A stretch of DNA of 57,423 nucleotides from JBGPHT01 sp041484525 (GTDB taxonomy: Bacteria > Acidobacteriota > Terriglobia > Bryobacterales > Bryobacteraceae): positions 1 to 57,423 of the forward strand of contig JBGPHT010000032.1 of NCBI GenBank assembly GCA_041484525.1, written 5' to 3'. Below the pieces are notes generated by a model. It had not been told where the DNA came from. It was given only the letters and a program-made list of their open reading frames with translations, and made no database searches. The position numbers and the translations under genes were made by a program. Of this stretch, positions 7,390 through 16,620 are shown one piece after another (position 1 is the stretch's first letter; each line of letters starts with the position of its first letter).

Positions 7390-9144
7390 ATGTGGGAATC
7401 CCTCGCCACCGTTAGAAAGTACCTCTGGCGTTATCGGTGGGGCATGGCGCTGGGAGGCCTTTGCCTTGTCCTCAAAGATGTGGCGCAAGCCATCCAGCCG
7501 CTCATGATCAGGGGCGCCATCGATGCGCTCACCCCGGGCGCGCGTTCCGGAACCGCCGCTCCGATTTTCATCCGCTACGCTCTCTATCTGGTCGGCCTGG
7601 CGCTGTTCAAGGGCATCTTTCAGTATTGGATGCGCGTCATCATCATCGGAATCTCGCGCGATATCGAGTACGATCTCCGCAACGACCTCTTCCGCCACCT
7701 GGTCCGGCTCTCGCCCGATTACTACGGCCGCACACGCACCGGCGACATCATGGCGCGCACCACCAACGATCTCAACGCCGTCCGCATGATGCTCGGCCCC
7801 GGCGTCATGTACTGGTGCGAAACCAGCCTCACCTTCCTGCTCGCCATCATCATCATGGTGAAAGTGGATTGGCGCCTGGCCTTCTTCGCCGTGCTGCCCG
7901 CGCCCGCCGTCTCCTTCGCCGTCATCTATTTCGGCCGCATCATTCACGACCGTTTCGAGCGAATCCAGGCGATGTTCTCCGATATCTCTAGCCGCGTGCA
8001 GGAGAATCTGTCGGGTGTGCGTATGATCCGCGCTTTCGTTCAGGAACGCGCTGAGCTGCGGCGCTTCGAAGAGCTCAACCAGCAGTACATCGCGCAGAAC
8101 GTCAAGCTGGTTCGGATCCAGGGCCTGTTCCAGCCGCTGCTCGAATCGCTGATCGGTCTCACTTTCCTGGTGGTGCTCTGGGTGGGCGGCTACCAAGTGC
8201 TGCGCGGCCGCATCTCGCTCGGCAGTTTCGTGATGTTCAATACCTATATGGGCATGCTGGTCTGGCCCATGATCGCGCTGGGGTGGGTGGTGAACCTGAT
8301 GCAGCGCGGCAGCGCCTCGCTCCAGCGCATCAACCAGATCCTGCATGAGCAGCCGACGATTGCTCCGCCGCCCTCTCCCCGGCGCCTCGAAATCGTCCGC
8401 GGCGAAATCGAATTCCGCGACGCTTCGGTAAACTACGACGGCACCGGGCACGCCCTCGATTCCGTCAACTTGCGCATCCCCACCGGCTCCACCATCGCCG
8501 TCGTCGGCCACACCGGCTGCGGGAAGAGCACGCTCGTCAGCCTGGTCCCCCGCCTGATGGACCCCACCGGCGGCGCCGTCACGCTCGACGGCATCGACTT
8601 GCGCGAGCTTGACCCAGCGGATCTCCGCCGCCACATCGGCTTCGTCCCTCAGGAGACGTTCCTGTTCAGCGCGACCATCGCCGAGAACATCGCTTTCGGC
8701 GTAGATCGCGCCAGCGACGAGCAGATCCGCCGCGCCGCCGAAATCGCGGGTCTCGCGGGCGATATCGAGTCCTTCCCCGCCGGCTATCAGACCCTGGTAG
8801 GCGAGCGCGGCATCACCCTATCCGGCGGCCAGAAGCAGCGCACCGCCATCGCCCGCGCCATCCTGCGCGAGCCGCGCATCCTGATCCTCGACGACGCCCT
8901 CTCGAGCGTGGACACGTTGACCGAAGAGCGCATTCTCACGCACCTGGCCGGCATGATGCGCGGGCGCACCGTGATCCTGATCTCGCACCGCGTCTCCACC
9001 GTGCGCCAGGCCGACCGCATCATCGTGCTCGAAAAAGGCCGTATAGCCGAACAGGGCACGCACGCCGAGTTGATCGCCCAAGGCGGATACTACGCCACCC
9101 TCAGTCAGAAACAGATGTTAGAGGAAGAACTCGAGGCCATCTGA
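7390..9144 (+). CDS. ABC exporter half-transporter (MsbA/BmrC/MdlA type)
   Basis: 584 residues: six membrane helices in the first 310 residues, then an ATPase with Walker A GHTGCGKSTL, Q-loop FVPQETFLFSATIAENI, signature LSGGQKQRTAIARA, Walker B ILILDDALSSVD and H-loop ISHR. The catalytic position directly after Walker B is Asp, not Glu. That substitution is common in the degenerate half of heterodimeric exporters such as BmrC or TM287, whose partner supplies the active site; no partner gene lies beside it. The export substrate (lipid, drug or peptide) cannot be told. It is the fourth gene of the run starting at 5607 and ends one base before the convergent YdeI-family gene. Confidence 0.9.
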   Translation: MWESLATVRKYLWRYRWGMALGGLCLVLKDVAQAIQPLMIRGAIDALTPGARSGTAAPIFIRYALYLVGLALFKGIFQYWMRVIIIGISRDIEYDLRNDLFRHLVRLSPDYYGRTRTGDIMARTTNDLNAVRMMLGPGVMYWCETSLTFLLAIIIMVKVDWRLAFFAVLPAPAVSFAVIYFGRIIHDRFERIQAMFSDISSRVQENLSGVRMIRAFVQERAELRRFEELNQQYIAQNVKLVRIQGLFQPLLESLIGLTFLVVLWVGGYQVLRGRISLGSFVMFNTYMGMLVWPMIALGWVVNLMQRGSASLQRINQILHEQPTIAPPPSPRRLEIVRGEIEFRDASVNYDGTGHALDSVNLRIPTGSTIAVVGHTGCGKSTLVSLVPRLMDPTGGAVTLDGIDLRELDPADLRRHIGFVPQETFLFSATIAENIAFGVDRASDEQIRRAAEIAGLAGDIESFPAGYQTLVGERGITLSGGQKQRTAIARAILREPRILILDDALSSVDTLTEERILTHLAGMMRGRTVILISHRVSTVRQADRIIVLEKGRIAEQGTHAELIAQGGYYATLSQKQMLEEELEAI

Positions 9145-9145
9145 G

Positions 9146-9727
9146 CTAAGCCTTCGGCCGGCGCCTGAGTTCGGCGATCGTTCGTCCTTGTTCGCAGTCT
9201 TCGATCAACTTGGCCAGCCGCTTCTCCCGCGTCTCTTCCCGTTTCGCGCTGATCACCCGCCACGTAGCCGTCCGTCGATACCAAGCCGGTTGCGAGCCAA
9301 AGAATTTCCAAGCGGCGCGATTGGCCCGAAATCTCCGCTCCTGCGCGCTCTCGAACTGGATGCTCTGCTGTTCGAATGAGTAGATACCGGAGCGCTCCTC
9401 CTTGCGAGCTTCGAAGGCCCTGATGCCGGCCGGACGCATGAGCCCCTGGCCCGTAAGCTCTGCCACTCGCTTGATGTTGACGACGCTCCAGGTGCTGCTC
9501 GCCTTTCGCGGCGTGAAGCGGATGCTGTAGCTCACGTCGTCGATTCTGCGGCGAACGCCATCGATCCAGCCATAGCAGAGCGCGCCGTCGACCGACTCAG
9601 GCCACGTGATGCTCGGTCTTCCGGAATCCTGCCTGTAGAATCCGACGACCAGTTCCTGCCGCTCACCGTGGTGTTTGTCGAGCCATGCGCGCCAGGCGGC
9701 TGGCGTCGCGAAGAACTTCGGTTCCAT
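9146..9727 (-). CDS. YdeI/OmpD-associated family protein
   Basis: A 193-residue soluble protein that matches the YdeI family in its motifs: F.TPAAWRAWLDKHH at the N-terminus, then LVVGFYRQDSGRPSITWPESVDGALCYGWIDGVRRRIDD, RFTPRKASSTWSVVNIKRVAELTGQGLMRPAG, and a basic C-terminal helix (EKRLAKLIEDCEQGRTIAELRR). Family members have been described as OmpD-associated or bacteriocin-protection proteins, but the molecular function is unknown. It is convergent with the ABC exporter (1-base gap) and divergent from the kinase at 9779. Confidence 0.85.
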   Translation of the reverse strand: MEPKFFATPAAWRAWLDKHHGERQELVVGFYRQDSGRPSITWPESVDGALCYGWIDGVRRRIDDVSYSIRFTPRKASSTWSVVNIKRVAELTGQGLMRPAGIRAFEARKEERSGIYSFEQQSIQFESAQERRFRANRAAWKFFGSQPAWYRRTATWRVISAKREETREKRLAKLIEDCEQGRTIAELRRRPKA

Positions 9728-9760
9728 TTGTAGGGTCAGGATACCAAGCCCGTGACAGGA

Positions 9761-9766
9761 TACAAT
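9761..9766 (+). promoter_or_regulatory. Candidate -10 hexamer TACAAT before kinase gene
   Basis: TACAAT lies 12 bases before ATG 9779, with no Shine-Dalgarno sequence between. Transcription starting about 7 bases after it would leave a leader of only about 6 bases. No convincing -35 box is seen at the usual distance. Confidence 0.45.
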
Positions 9767-9778
9767 CGGTCAGCACTT

Positions 9779-12469
9779 ATGCCCTTGTTGTCGGGCACTC
9801 GCCTCGGTCCTTATGAGATCCTCGCGCCCCTTGGCGCCGGCGGCATGGGAGAGGTGTATCGCGCCAAAGACACGAAGCTGAAACGCGAGGTGGCGCTGAA
9901 GGTCCTGCCGGAAGCCTTTGCCCGCGACTCGGAACGCATGACTCGCTTCCGGCACGAGGCCGAAGTACTGGCGGCATTGAATCATCCTGGTATCGCCGCA
10001 ATCTACGGGCTCGAGGAAGGCGCTCTCATCATGGAGTTGGTCGAGGGCGAGACGCTTTCCAGCCCGTTGCCGATCGACACAGCCTTGCGCTACGCCCGGC
10101 AGATCGCCGAGGCCTTGGAGTTTGCCCACGAGCGTGGTGTGATCCATCGGGATCTCAAACCGGCTAACGTCAAGGTCACTCCGGAAGGCACCGTGAAGGT
10201 GCTGGATTTCGGGCTCGCGAAGACTATTGAGGACGAGCCCACGCCCGGCGGCGATCCGTCGAAGTCGCCCACACGCACTCTGGAAGTGACGGCAATGGGT
10301 GTGATCATGGGCACGGCGGCCTATATGTCACCCGAGCAGGCCGGCGGCAAGGAAGCCGACCGCCGCGCGGATATCTGGTCGTTCGGCGCGGTGCTCTACG
10401 AGATGTTGAGCGGCCAGCGAGCGTTCCAAGGCGAATCGGTATCAGACACTCTGGCGAGTGTGTTAAAGGTCGATCCGGATTGGAATGCACTGCCCGCCTC
10501 CACGCCCGCACCGATCCGCAAGCTGGTGCGGCTATGCCTTACGAAGGACCGCAAGCAGCGGCTGCAGGCCATCGGCGATGCGCGTATCGCGATCGACGAG
10601 GTCTTGGCCGGTGCACCCGGTGAGGAGGCGTCCGCCCCGGCCGCCGGTTCCCGCCGGAGTATCCTCGCTTGGGCGGCAGCCGCCAGCGTGCTCGCGATCG
10701 TAGCCGGAATCGGGTGGTGGATGGCGTGGCGATCCACGCGGCCGGCGAACCTTCCGCTGCTCCGCCTCAGTGTAGATCTGGGGCCGGATGCCTTGGCCAG
10801 TGATCGCATCACGGCCGCCATCTCTCCCGACGGAACCCGGCTGGCTTTTGCCGTTCGCGGCCCGGATGGCAAGCAGCAGCTTGGCACACGGCTCCTCGAT
10901 CAGCCCCAAGCCACGCTGCTCTCCGGCACCGAAGATGGCGGCGCCCCGTTCTTCTCGCCCAACGGTCAATGGATCGGGTTCTTCGCCGAGCGAAAAATGA
11001 AGAAGGTCTCGGTCCGGGGTGGCGCCGTGCTCACCTTGTGCGATGCCAACGAGGGGCGCGGCGCTGCCTGGGGCGAAGACGATCGTATCATCGCGACGCT
11101 CAACAGCAGCCCTGCCACGGGCCTCTCCCGCATACCGGCCGCGGGAGGGACGCCGCAGGAAATCACTCATCCAGGTGAGAGAGGGGAGGCCACCCACCGC
11201 TGGCCGCAGATCCTGCCCGGAGGCCAGGCCGTGCTGTTCATGGGGAGCAAGACAGCCTCTAATTACGACGATTCCAGCATCGAAGTTCTGTCGCTGAAGA
11301 CAGGTCAAGTGAAGATCGTACAGCCCGGTGGCTATTATGGCCGCTACCTGCCGGGCGGCTACCTGGTTTATATTCACCAGGGGACGTTGTTCGGCGTACC
11401 ATTCGATCTGGACCGCCTGGAGGTCCATGGCACGCCCGCAGTTTTGCAGGAGGACGTGGCGGGAAATTCGTCTAATGGCGCCGGGCAGTTCGATTTTTCG
11501 GGTAACGGCACGTTCGTTTACGCGAGCGGCAAATCGGCGTCCGGAACCTGGTCGCTCGAGTGGTTGGACGGCGCCGGCAAGACCCAGCCCCTTCTGGCGG
11601 CCCCAGGAATATACTACAATCCCCGCCTTTCCCCGGACGGCAAGCGCCTGGCATTTTCTACGAATTCTGCTATCGAAGTCTACGACATCGGGCGCGACAC
11701 CACGACGCAGCTCACCTTCACCAATCAAACTAAAACCAACCTCAACCCGGTGTGGACACCTGACGGAAAACATATCGTTTTCCAATCACAAGGGAACAGC
11801 AACTTTTCTCTTCAGTGGATTCGTGCCGACGGATCCGGAGAGGCGCAACAGTTGCTGGAGGGCAAGAACGATCTGAAGCCTCGCTCGTTTTCTCCCGATA
11901 GTAAGCACCTGGCGTTCGAGGAACTAAGCGCGGAAACCGGGTTTGATCTTTGGACGCTGCCGCTCGACTTGAGCGACCCCGAGCGTCCCAAGCCGGGCAC
12001 GCCGGAACTCTTCCTCCGCACGCCCTTCTCTGAGCAAGAGCCAGAGTTCTCCCCCGATGGACGATGGATTGCTTATGCGTCCGAAGAGTCGGGACGCAGC
12101 GAAGTATATGTGCGGCCCTTTCCGGCCGCGGGGCCGTCCGGCTCAGGTAAATGGCTGATATCCACCGGCGGTGGCGATGGCCCCCGCTGGTCTCGCAACG
12201 GCGCGGAGCTGTTCTACAAGGGTCCAGACAACCGCATAATGACCGCTTCTTACACCGCCAATGCTGGTTCCTTTGCTTCCTCGAAACCGCGCCCGTGGGC
12301 CAACAAGCAGATCTCAGGCGAGCTGGACGCAGCGCCGGACGGGAAGCGATTTGTGATTGCGGTTTCGCCGCGAGCCGACGCAGCGGGCGAAGCGAAAGGT
12401 TCGGTCCACGTCACGTTCCTTCTGAATTTCTTCGACGAGGTGCGGCGGCGTGTTTCTGCGGGGAAGTGA
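9779..12469 (+). CDS. Receptor-like Ser/Thr protein kinase with TolB-type propeller
   Basis: 896 residues from ATG 9779 (MPLLSGTRLGPYEI); the in-frame GTG at 9752 adds 9 residues and overlaps the candidate -10. The kinase domain spans residues 15-270: Gly-loop GAGGMGEVYRAKD, catalytic Lys in VALKVL, HRDLKPANV, DFGLAKT, GTAAYMSPEQ. All key residues are present, so it should be active. One membrane helix (LAWAAAASVLAIVAGIGWWMAW, about 290-315) leads to a C-terminal beta-propeller with repeated SPDG-type blades (ISPDGTRLAF, FSPNGQWIGF, FSPDSKHLAF, FSPDGRWIAYAS), which would sense ligands outside the membrane or mediate protein contacts. Such kinases are greatly expanded in Acidobacteria. No substrate gene is adjacent. 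Confidence 0.93.
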   Translation: MPLLSGTRLGPYEILAPLGAGGMGEVYRAKDTKLKREVALKVLPEAFARDSERMTRFRHEAEVLAALNHPGIAAIYGLEEGALIMELVEGETLSSPLPIDTALRYARQIAEALEFAHERGVIHRDLKPANVKVTPEGTVKVLDFGLAKTIEDEPTPGGDPSKSPTRTLEVTAMGVIMGTAAYMSPEQAGGKEADRRADIWSFGAVLYEMLSGQRAFQGESVSDTLASVLKVDPDWNALPASTPAPIRKLVRLCLTKDRKQRLQAIGDARIAIDEVLAGAPGEEASAPAAGSRRSILAWAAAASVLAIVAGIGWWMAWRSTRPANLPLLRLSVDLGPDALASDRITAAISPDGTRLAFAVRGPDGKQQLGTRLLDQPQATLLSGTEDGGAPFFSPNGQWIGFFAERKMKKVSVRGGAVLTLCDANEGRGAAWGEDDRIIATLNSSPATGLSRIPAAGGTPQEITHPGERGEATHRWPQILPGGQAVLFMGSKTASNYDDSSIEVLSLKTGQVKIVQPGGYYGRYLPGGYLVYIHQGTLFGVPFDLDRLEVHGTPAVLQEDVAGNSSNGAGQFDFSGNGTFVYASGKSASGTWSLEWLDGAGKTQPLLAAPGIYYNPRLSPDGKRLAFSTNSAIEVYDIGRDTTTQLTFTNQTKTNLNPVWTPDGKHIVFQSQGNSNFSLQWIRADGSGEAQQLLEGKNDLKPRSFSPDSKHLAFEELSAETGFDLWTLPLDLSDPERPKPGTPELFLRTPFSEQEPEFSPDGRWIAYASEESGRSEVYVRPFPAAGPSGSGKWLISTGGGDGPRWSRNGAELFYKGPDNRIMTASYTANAGSFASSKPRPWANKQISGELDAAPDGKRFVIAVSPRADAAGEAKGSVHVTFLLNFFDEVRRRVSAGK

Positions 12470-12493
12470 TACTCGTCGAAAGTCGCGATCGTT

Positions 12494-13060
12494 TCACTCT
12501 CCGCCGCGCAGCCTGACCGCCTCCCGCATCCGCGCGCCCTCCTCGACTGTGAACGCCAGTTCCCCTCTCTCCGCCTGCGGCACCTCCCGCTCCCGAAACG
12601 CCGGCGACATGATCCCCTGGCGGCCGTGCGCCTTCGACCCCAACAGCAGGTGTCCGATCTCGTGCGCCATCGTGATCCCCATCATCCGCTCCACGCATGT
12701 TTGCAAACTCGCCGCCATGTCACGCACCATCGGATACGACACACCCGCATAGTTCTCTGCGCCTGTCCCCGCCGGAAAGATCAGCGCGTACCCCGCCGCG
12801 TCGCCCGACAGGCGCACCGGCCGCTTGTCCACGATGTGTAACCGGAACTCGGCCGGACCCAGAATGCGCTCCCCCACTTCCACCGCGTTCACCCACACCA
12901 CATCCAGCCCTGCTTTTTGCAGGATCGCCGCCGCGATCTTTTCCGCCCGCGACAGCTCCCGCGCCGATAGACCGGCCCCGTTTTGCACCCGCATCGTCAG
13001 CACCGGCTCGGTGCCCAGCAGACACCCGGCCAGCGAAATTCCCAAACACAGCCGCCACAT
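12494..13060 (-). CDS. Secreted zinc metalloprotease-like protein (HEIGHLLLG)
   Basis: A 188-residue protein with an N-terminal signal peptide (MWRLCLGISLAGCLLG) and the zinc motif AHEIGHLLLGSKAHGRQGIM. HExxH is followed by a third His nine residues later and then a Met (GIMSP), resembling the metzincin layout with a Met-turn, although the spacing differs slightly from the strict HExxHxxGxxH. The upstream part (ILQKAGLDVVWV, EFRLHIVDK, GYALIF) looks like a compact beta-sheet scaffold before the active-site helix. Short proteins with this motif are common in Acidobacteria. The substrate is unknown. It is convergent with the kinase at 9779 and divergent from that at 13235; co-regulation with either is only a guess. 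Confidence 0.75.
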   Translation of the reverse strand: MWRLCLGISLAGCLLGTEPVLTMRVQNGAGLSARELSRAEKIAAAILQKAGLDVVWVNAVEVGERILGPAEFRLHIVDKRPVRLSGDAAGYALIFPAGTGAENYAGVSYPMVRDMAASLQTCVERMMGITMAHEIGHLLLGSKAHGRQGIMSPAFREREVPQAERGELAFTVEEGARMREAVRLRGGE

Positions 13061-13234
13061 GCGTCCGATTCTGGGATCGGCCGCCGGCTACCTCCATTCC
13101 CCGGCGCGCATCCGACGGTCACCCATCAATCGCGCGTTAATCGCGAGGTATCCGCATGATTTCACACAGACTAATTCCAGAGGTCCGCGGGACCTCGCGC
13201 GCTGTCAAGCGTCTAACTGGCAACGGATGCCACT

Positions 13235-15307
13235 ATGTCACCAGCACCTTTGCCCGCCAGACTGATCCGCTTCGGCGCCTTCGAACTCGACCTCCGCGCC
13301 GCCGAGCTCCGCAAGCACGGCGTGAAAGTCCGGCTCCAGGAACAGCCGTTCCGTATTCTTGCGATGCTGCTGGATCGCCCGGGCGAGGTCGTGCTCCGCG
13401 AAGAACTTCAGAAGAAACTTTGGCCCAACGACACCATCGTTGAGTTCGGCCACGGCATCAACGCCGCCGTGCAGCGACTGCGCGATGCCCTCGGCGACAC
13501 CGCCGGAAACCCCCGCTACGTGGAGACCCTGGCACGCCGCGGCTACCGCTTCATCGGTCAGGTGGAGACGATCGGCCAGGAGCCTGCCCGGCCGGCCGCC
13601 TCGCCACTCCAGCCCGCGCCTGCCGCGCGCGTCGATAACAGCGACCTCACCGGCCGCACCATCTCCCACTACCGCGTGCTGGACAAAATCGGCGAAGGCG
13701 GCAGCGGCATCGTGTATCGCGCCGAAGACGTCAAGCTGGGACGCCACGTCGCCCTCAAGCTTGTCTCCGACCACCTCGCGGAACACCCGGCCGCCCTCGA
13801 TCGCTTCGAACAAGAGGCGCGTGCCGCGTCAGCGCTCAGCCATCCCAACGTCTGCACGATTTTCGAAGTCGAAGAGTACGACGGCCAGCCCGCCATCATC
13901 ATGGAGTTGCTGGAAGGCGAGACTCTCGCTGCGCGCCTCGAGAAAGCGGCGCTGCCGATCGAGACCGCGCTCGCCGTGGCGATCCAGGTTGCGGGCGCGC
14001 TCGATGCCGCCCATCGCAAAGGCATCGTGCACCGCGACCTCAAGCCGCGCAATCTCGTGCTAACTCCCGCCGGCGTGAAGGTTCTCGATTTCGGTCTGGC
14101 CGGCATCCAGCCGGGCGTGATTGCCGGAACGCCCGACTACATGTCTCCGGAGCAGTCCCGCGGTGAGCCGTCCGATTCCCGCAGCGACATCTTCTCCTTC
14201 GGCATCGTGCTGCGTGAAATGCTGGGCGACCGTCCCCGCCAACCCGCGCTGCAACGTGCCCTCGACCGCTGCCTCGCCGCCGACCCCGACGACCGATGGC
14301 AATCCGCCCGCGATCTGAAGGCCGAACTCGAGTGGATCGCCGCGTCATCCACCGCCACTCCCGCGCCCGCCCCAGCCACCGCTCGGCACAAGTCCCCAAG
14401 CCGCCACTGGTTCCACCATGTCGCCGTGGCAGCCGCGTCCGCCATCGCAGTCCTAACGGCCATACTGGTCTGGCCCATCGCCACCAAACCGAAGGCTGCC
14501 ACGCAATTCACCGTAAATGGGCCGGGTGCTTCCATGATCGCGCGGTTGAACCTTTCGCCCGACGGCCGCACGCTGGCCTTCTCTTCCGGAGGACGCATCT
14601 ACCTGCGCACGCTCGCGACCTCTCAAGTCCGGATGCTCGAAGGCACGGACGGCGCGGGCACTCCGTTCTGGTCGCCCGATGGCCGCTGGCTTTCTTTCGC
14701 CGCGGGGGGCTTCCTGAAGAAGATCTCGATAGCGGGCGGCGGTCCACCCACGGTGCTCTGCCAGGTGAACACAAATATCGCTGGCGCCTGGAGTCCGAAC
14801 GGCACCATCCTGATCGGCCAGGTGGGCGACGGCCTCTTCCGCGTGCCTGATACAGGAGGCGTTCTCACGCGCGTGACGTCGCTCGACCCCGCGCTCGGCG
14901 AGACCCGCCACATGCTGCCGCAGTTCCTCCCCGGCGGCACGCGCTTCCTGTTCACGGCTGCCTCGCAGAAAGAAGGCGTGCTCTACGCCGGCTCTATCGA
15001 TTCCGCCGAGCGCACTGCACTAATGCCGATCGCCTCGGGAGTCGCCTTCGTCCCCGATCACTGGCGGGCGCTACAAGGCTATCTGGTTTTCGCGCGTGAA
15101 CGGACCCTGATGGCACAGCCCTTCGATTCCAGCAAACTGCGATTGAGCGGCGACCCCTTCCCCATCGCCGCGCCGCTCAGCACCACGCTGGCGCTCGCCT
15201 CCAATATTCAGTTGCCGGATTTCTCCGCCATCGGCGACACGCTCGCCTACCGCCAGAATGGCAACATCAACGTCATTCAGAACTGGACCGCGATCGCCCG
15301 CCGGTGA
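13235..15307 (+). CDS. Winged-helix/Ser-Thr kinase fusion with short TolB-type region
   Basis: 690 residues. Positions 10-107 form an OmpR/CadC-type winged helix (RFGAFELDLRAAELRKHG, then LWPNDTIVEFGHGINAAVQRLRDALGD, RYVETLARRGYRF). Residues about 135-365 form a kinase with GEGGSGIVYRAED, VALKLV, HRDLKPRNL, DFGLAG and GTPDYMSPEQ; the catalytic residues are intact. One membrane helix follows near 395-415, then propeller-like blades with LSPDGRTLAF and WSPDGRWLSF. The propeller part is only about 270 residues, roughly half of that in the kinase at 9779, and jumps from a mid-domain LAYR segment straight to the typical end (INVIQNW), suggesting loss of the second half. The design implies that DNA binding and phosphorylation are joined at the membrane. 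Confidence 0.9.
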   Translation: MSPAPLPARLIRFGAFELDLRAAELRKHGVKVRLQEQPFRILAMLLDRPGEVVLREELQKKLWPNDTIVEFGHGINAAVQRLRDALGDTAGNPRYVETLARRGYRFIGQVETIGQEPARPAASPLQPAPAARVDNSDLTGRTISHYRVLDKIGEGGSGIVYRAEDVKLGRHVALKLVSDHLAEHPAALDRFEQEARAASALSHPNVCTIFEVEEYDGQPAIIMELLEGETLAARLEKAALPIETALAVAIQVAGALDAAHRKGIVHRDLKPRNLVLTPAGVKVLDFGLAGIQPGVIAGTPDYMSPEQSRGEPSDSRSDIFSFGIVLREMLGDRPRQPALQRALDRCLAADPDDRWQSARDLKAELEWIAASSTATPAPAPATARHKSPSRHWFHHVAVAAASAIAVLTAILVWPIATKPKAATQFTVNGPGASMIARLNLSPDGRTLAFSSGGRIYLRTLATSQVRMLEGTDGAGTPFWSPDGRWLSFAAGGFLKKISIAGGGPPTVLCQVNTNIAGAWSPNGTILIGQVGDGLFRVPDTGGVLTRVTSLDPALGETRHMLPQFLPGGTRFLFTAASQKEGVLYAGSIDSAERTALMPIASGVAFVPDHWRALQGYLVFARERTLMAQPFDSSKLRLSGDPFPIAAPLSTTLALASNIQLPDFSAIGDTLAYRQNGNINVIQNWTAIARR

Positions 15308-15310
15308 TTG

Positions 15311-16615
15311 TTAGCTACGGAGCGTCATCGTCTCCGGATCCCACTGGCAGACGCGCCGCTCGAAGTAGCTGACGTTCGCCAGGAGCGCCGCGCCCGCCGC
15401 ACGGAAGCCGAACACCGAATCCTCGACCACCTTGCGCTTTTCGCGGATCGCCTGAATGAAGTTTCGATGATGGTCGAACGTATCGCTGTAACCCTTCGGC
15501 GGCACGAACTTCTCTTCCGCCGTCATGCGGCTCGTGTCCGTAGGCGGTCGCTGCGGATACTTCTCGCGGTACTCCTTGAGGTACTGATCCTGCAGCGCCT
15601 TGGGAAACGTGTCGATCGTGTAGCCCGGCTCCGATGCCCGCGGCACGCGCGACACCGTCACGCCGTCGCCCCCGATCGTCAGCACTCCCTCGCTGCCGAT
15701 GAAACGGAAGCCCTGGTTCTCGGGCACGCCGCCGTCCACGAAATTCACGCGCAGCATCAGGTTGAAGCGGGGGTAGTCGAAGAACGCCAGCATCACGTCG
15801 GGCACGTCGCGGCCGTCCTTCCAGTAACGCAAGCCACCCGAGGCATACACGCGCGAGGGACCGATCTGGTTGGTGATGAAGTGCAGGCCGCTGATCAGGT
15901 GCACGAACAGGTCGCCCGCCACACCTGTGCCGTAGTCGCGATAATTGCGCCAACGGAAAAGCCGCACCGGCTCGAACGGCACCTTGGGAGCGCGGCCCAG
16001 GAAGCGATCCCAATCCACTGTGTCAGGCGAGGCGTCCGGCGGAATCGAGTACTGCCACGCGCCGATCGCCGAATTGCGATCCACCCATGCTTCGACCAGG
16101 TTCAATTCGCCGACCGTCCCGTCGGCGATCAGGTCCTTGGCCTTCTGGTAAATGATCGAGCTCACCCGTTGACTGCCCACCTGAAAAATCTTGCCGGTGC
16201 GCTTCTCGGTCTCGATCACGTCCTTGCCGTCTTCCAGGCGCTGCACCATCGGCTTCTCGCAGTAGACGTGCTTCCCGGCGTTCATGGCGTCGATGGAAAT
16301 CTTCTGGTGCCAATGGTCGGGCGTGCCGATGATTACGGCGTCGATGTCCGGCCGCGCCAGCACCTCGCGATAGTCGCGCGTAGTGAAGATGTGGTCGCCC
16401 CAAACTTCCTTGGCGCGCGTCAGCCGCCCCTGGTAGATGTCGGCCACCGCCGCTAATTCGACACCACCCACGCTGAGCGAATTACGCGTGTCTCCCGACC
16501 CCTGCCCGCCGGCGCCGATCAAGGCGATGCGCACGCGGTCGTTGGGCGAAACCTGCGCCCGCACCTGCGCGGCGATCGCGGCCGTCCCCAGAAAATGCCG
16601 TCTCGTGATGGACAT
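15311..16615 (-). CDS. Gfo/Idh/MocA family oxidoreductase, Tat-exported
   Basis: A 434-residue protein with a twin-arginine signal (MSITRRHFLGTAAIAAQVRAQ), an N-terminal Rossmann domain (VRIALIGAGGQGSG), the family motif CEKPM in AGKHVYCEKPMVQRLEDG, and a C-terminal alpha/beta substrate domain with the WRNYRDYGTGVAGDLFVHLISGLHF segment seen in exported members. The family oxidises or reduces sugars and related compounds with NAD(P); exported Tat members of Acidobacteria, Planctomycetes and Verrucomicrobia probably carry their cofactor with them. It begins 5 bases after the hisA stop on the same strand, so it may be read through from the his operon although no link to histidine is known. Confidence 0.9.
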   Translation of the reverse strand: MSITRRHFLGTAAIAAQVRAQVSPNDRVRIALIGAGGQGSGDTRNSLSVGGVELAAVADIYQGRLTRAKEVWGDHIFTTRDYREVLARPDIDAVIIGTPDHWHQKISIDAMNAGKHVYCEKPMVQRLEDGKDVIETEKRTGKIFQVGSQRVSSIIYQKAKDLIADGTVGELNLVEAWVDRNSAIGAWQYSIPPDASPDTVDWDRFLGRAPKVPFEPVRLFRWRNYRDYGTGVAGDLFVHLISGLHFITNQIGPSRVYASGGLRYWKDGRDVPDVMLAFFDYPRFNLMLRVNFVDGGVPENQGFRFIGSEGVLTIGGDGVTVSRVPRASEPGYTIDTFPKALQDQYLKEYREKYPQRPPTDTSRMTAEEKFVPPKGYSDTFDHHRNFIQAIREKRKVVEDSVFGFRAAGAALLANVSYFERRVCQWDPETMTLRS

Positions 16616-16620
16616 GCTAC

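Noticed and set aside
6802..8634. Reverse open frame of 610 codons opposite the YdcF and ABC exporter genes
   Set aside because: Low-complexity Asp/Glu/His/Ala composition and antisense to two clear genes.
10532..11785. Reverse open frame of 417 codons inside the kinase gene
   Set aside because: Antisense to the membrane helix and propeller of the kinase; no domain recognised.
12749..12775. CCTGTCCCCG inside the metalloprotease gene, matching the core of the palindrome at 3840
   Set aside because: Only ten bases match, with no inverted partner nearby, so chance is the simplest explanation.
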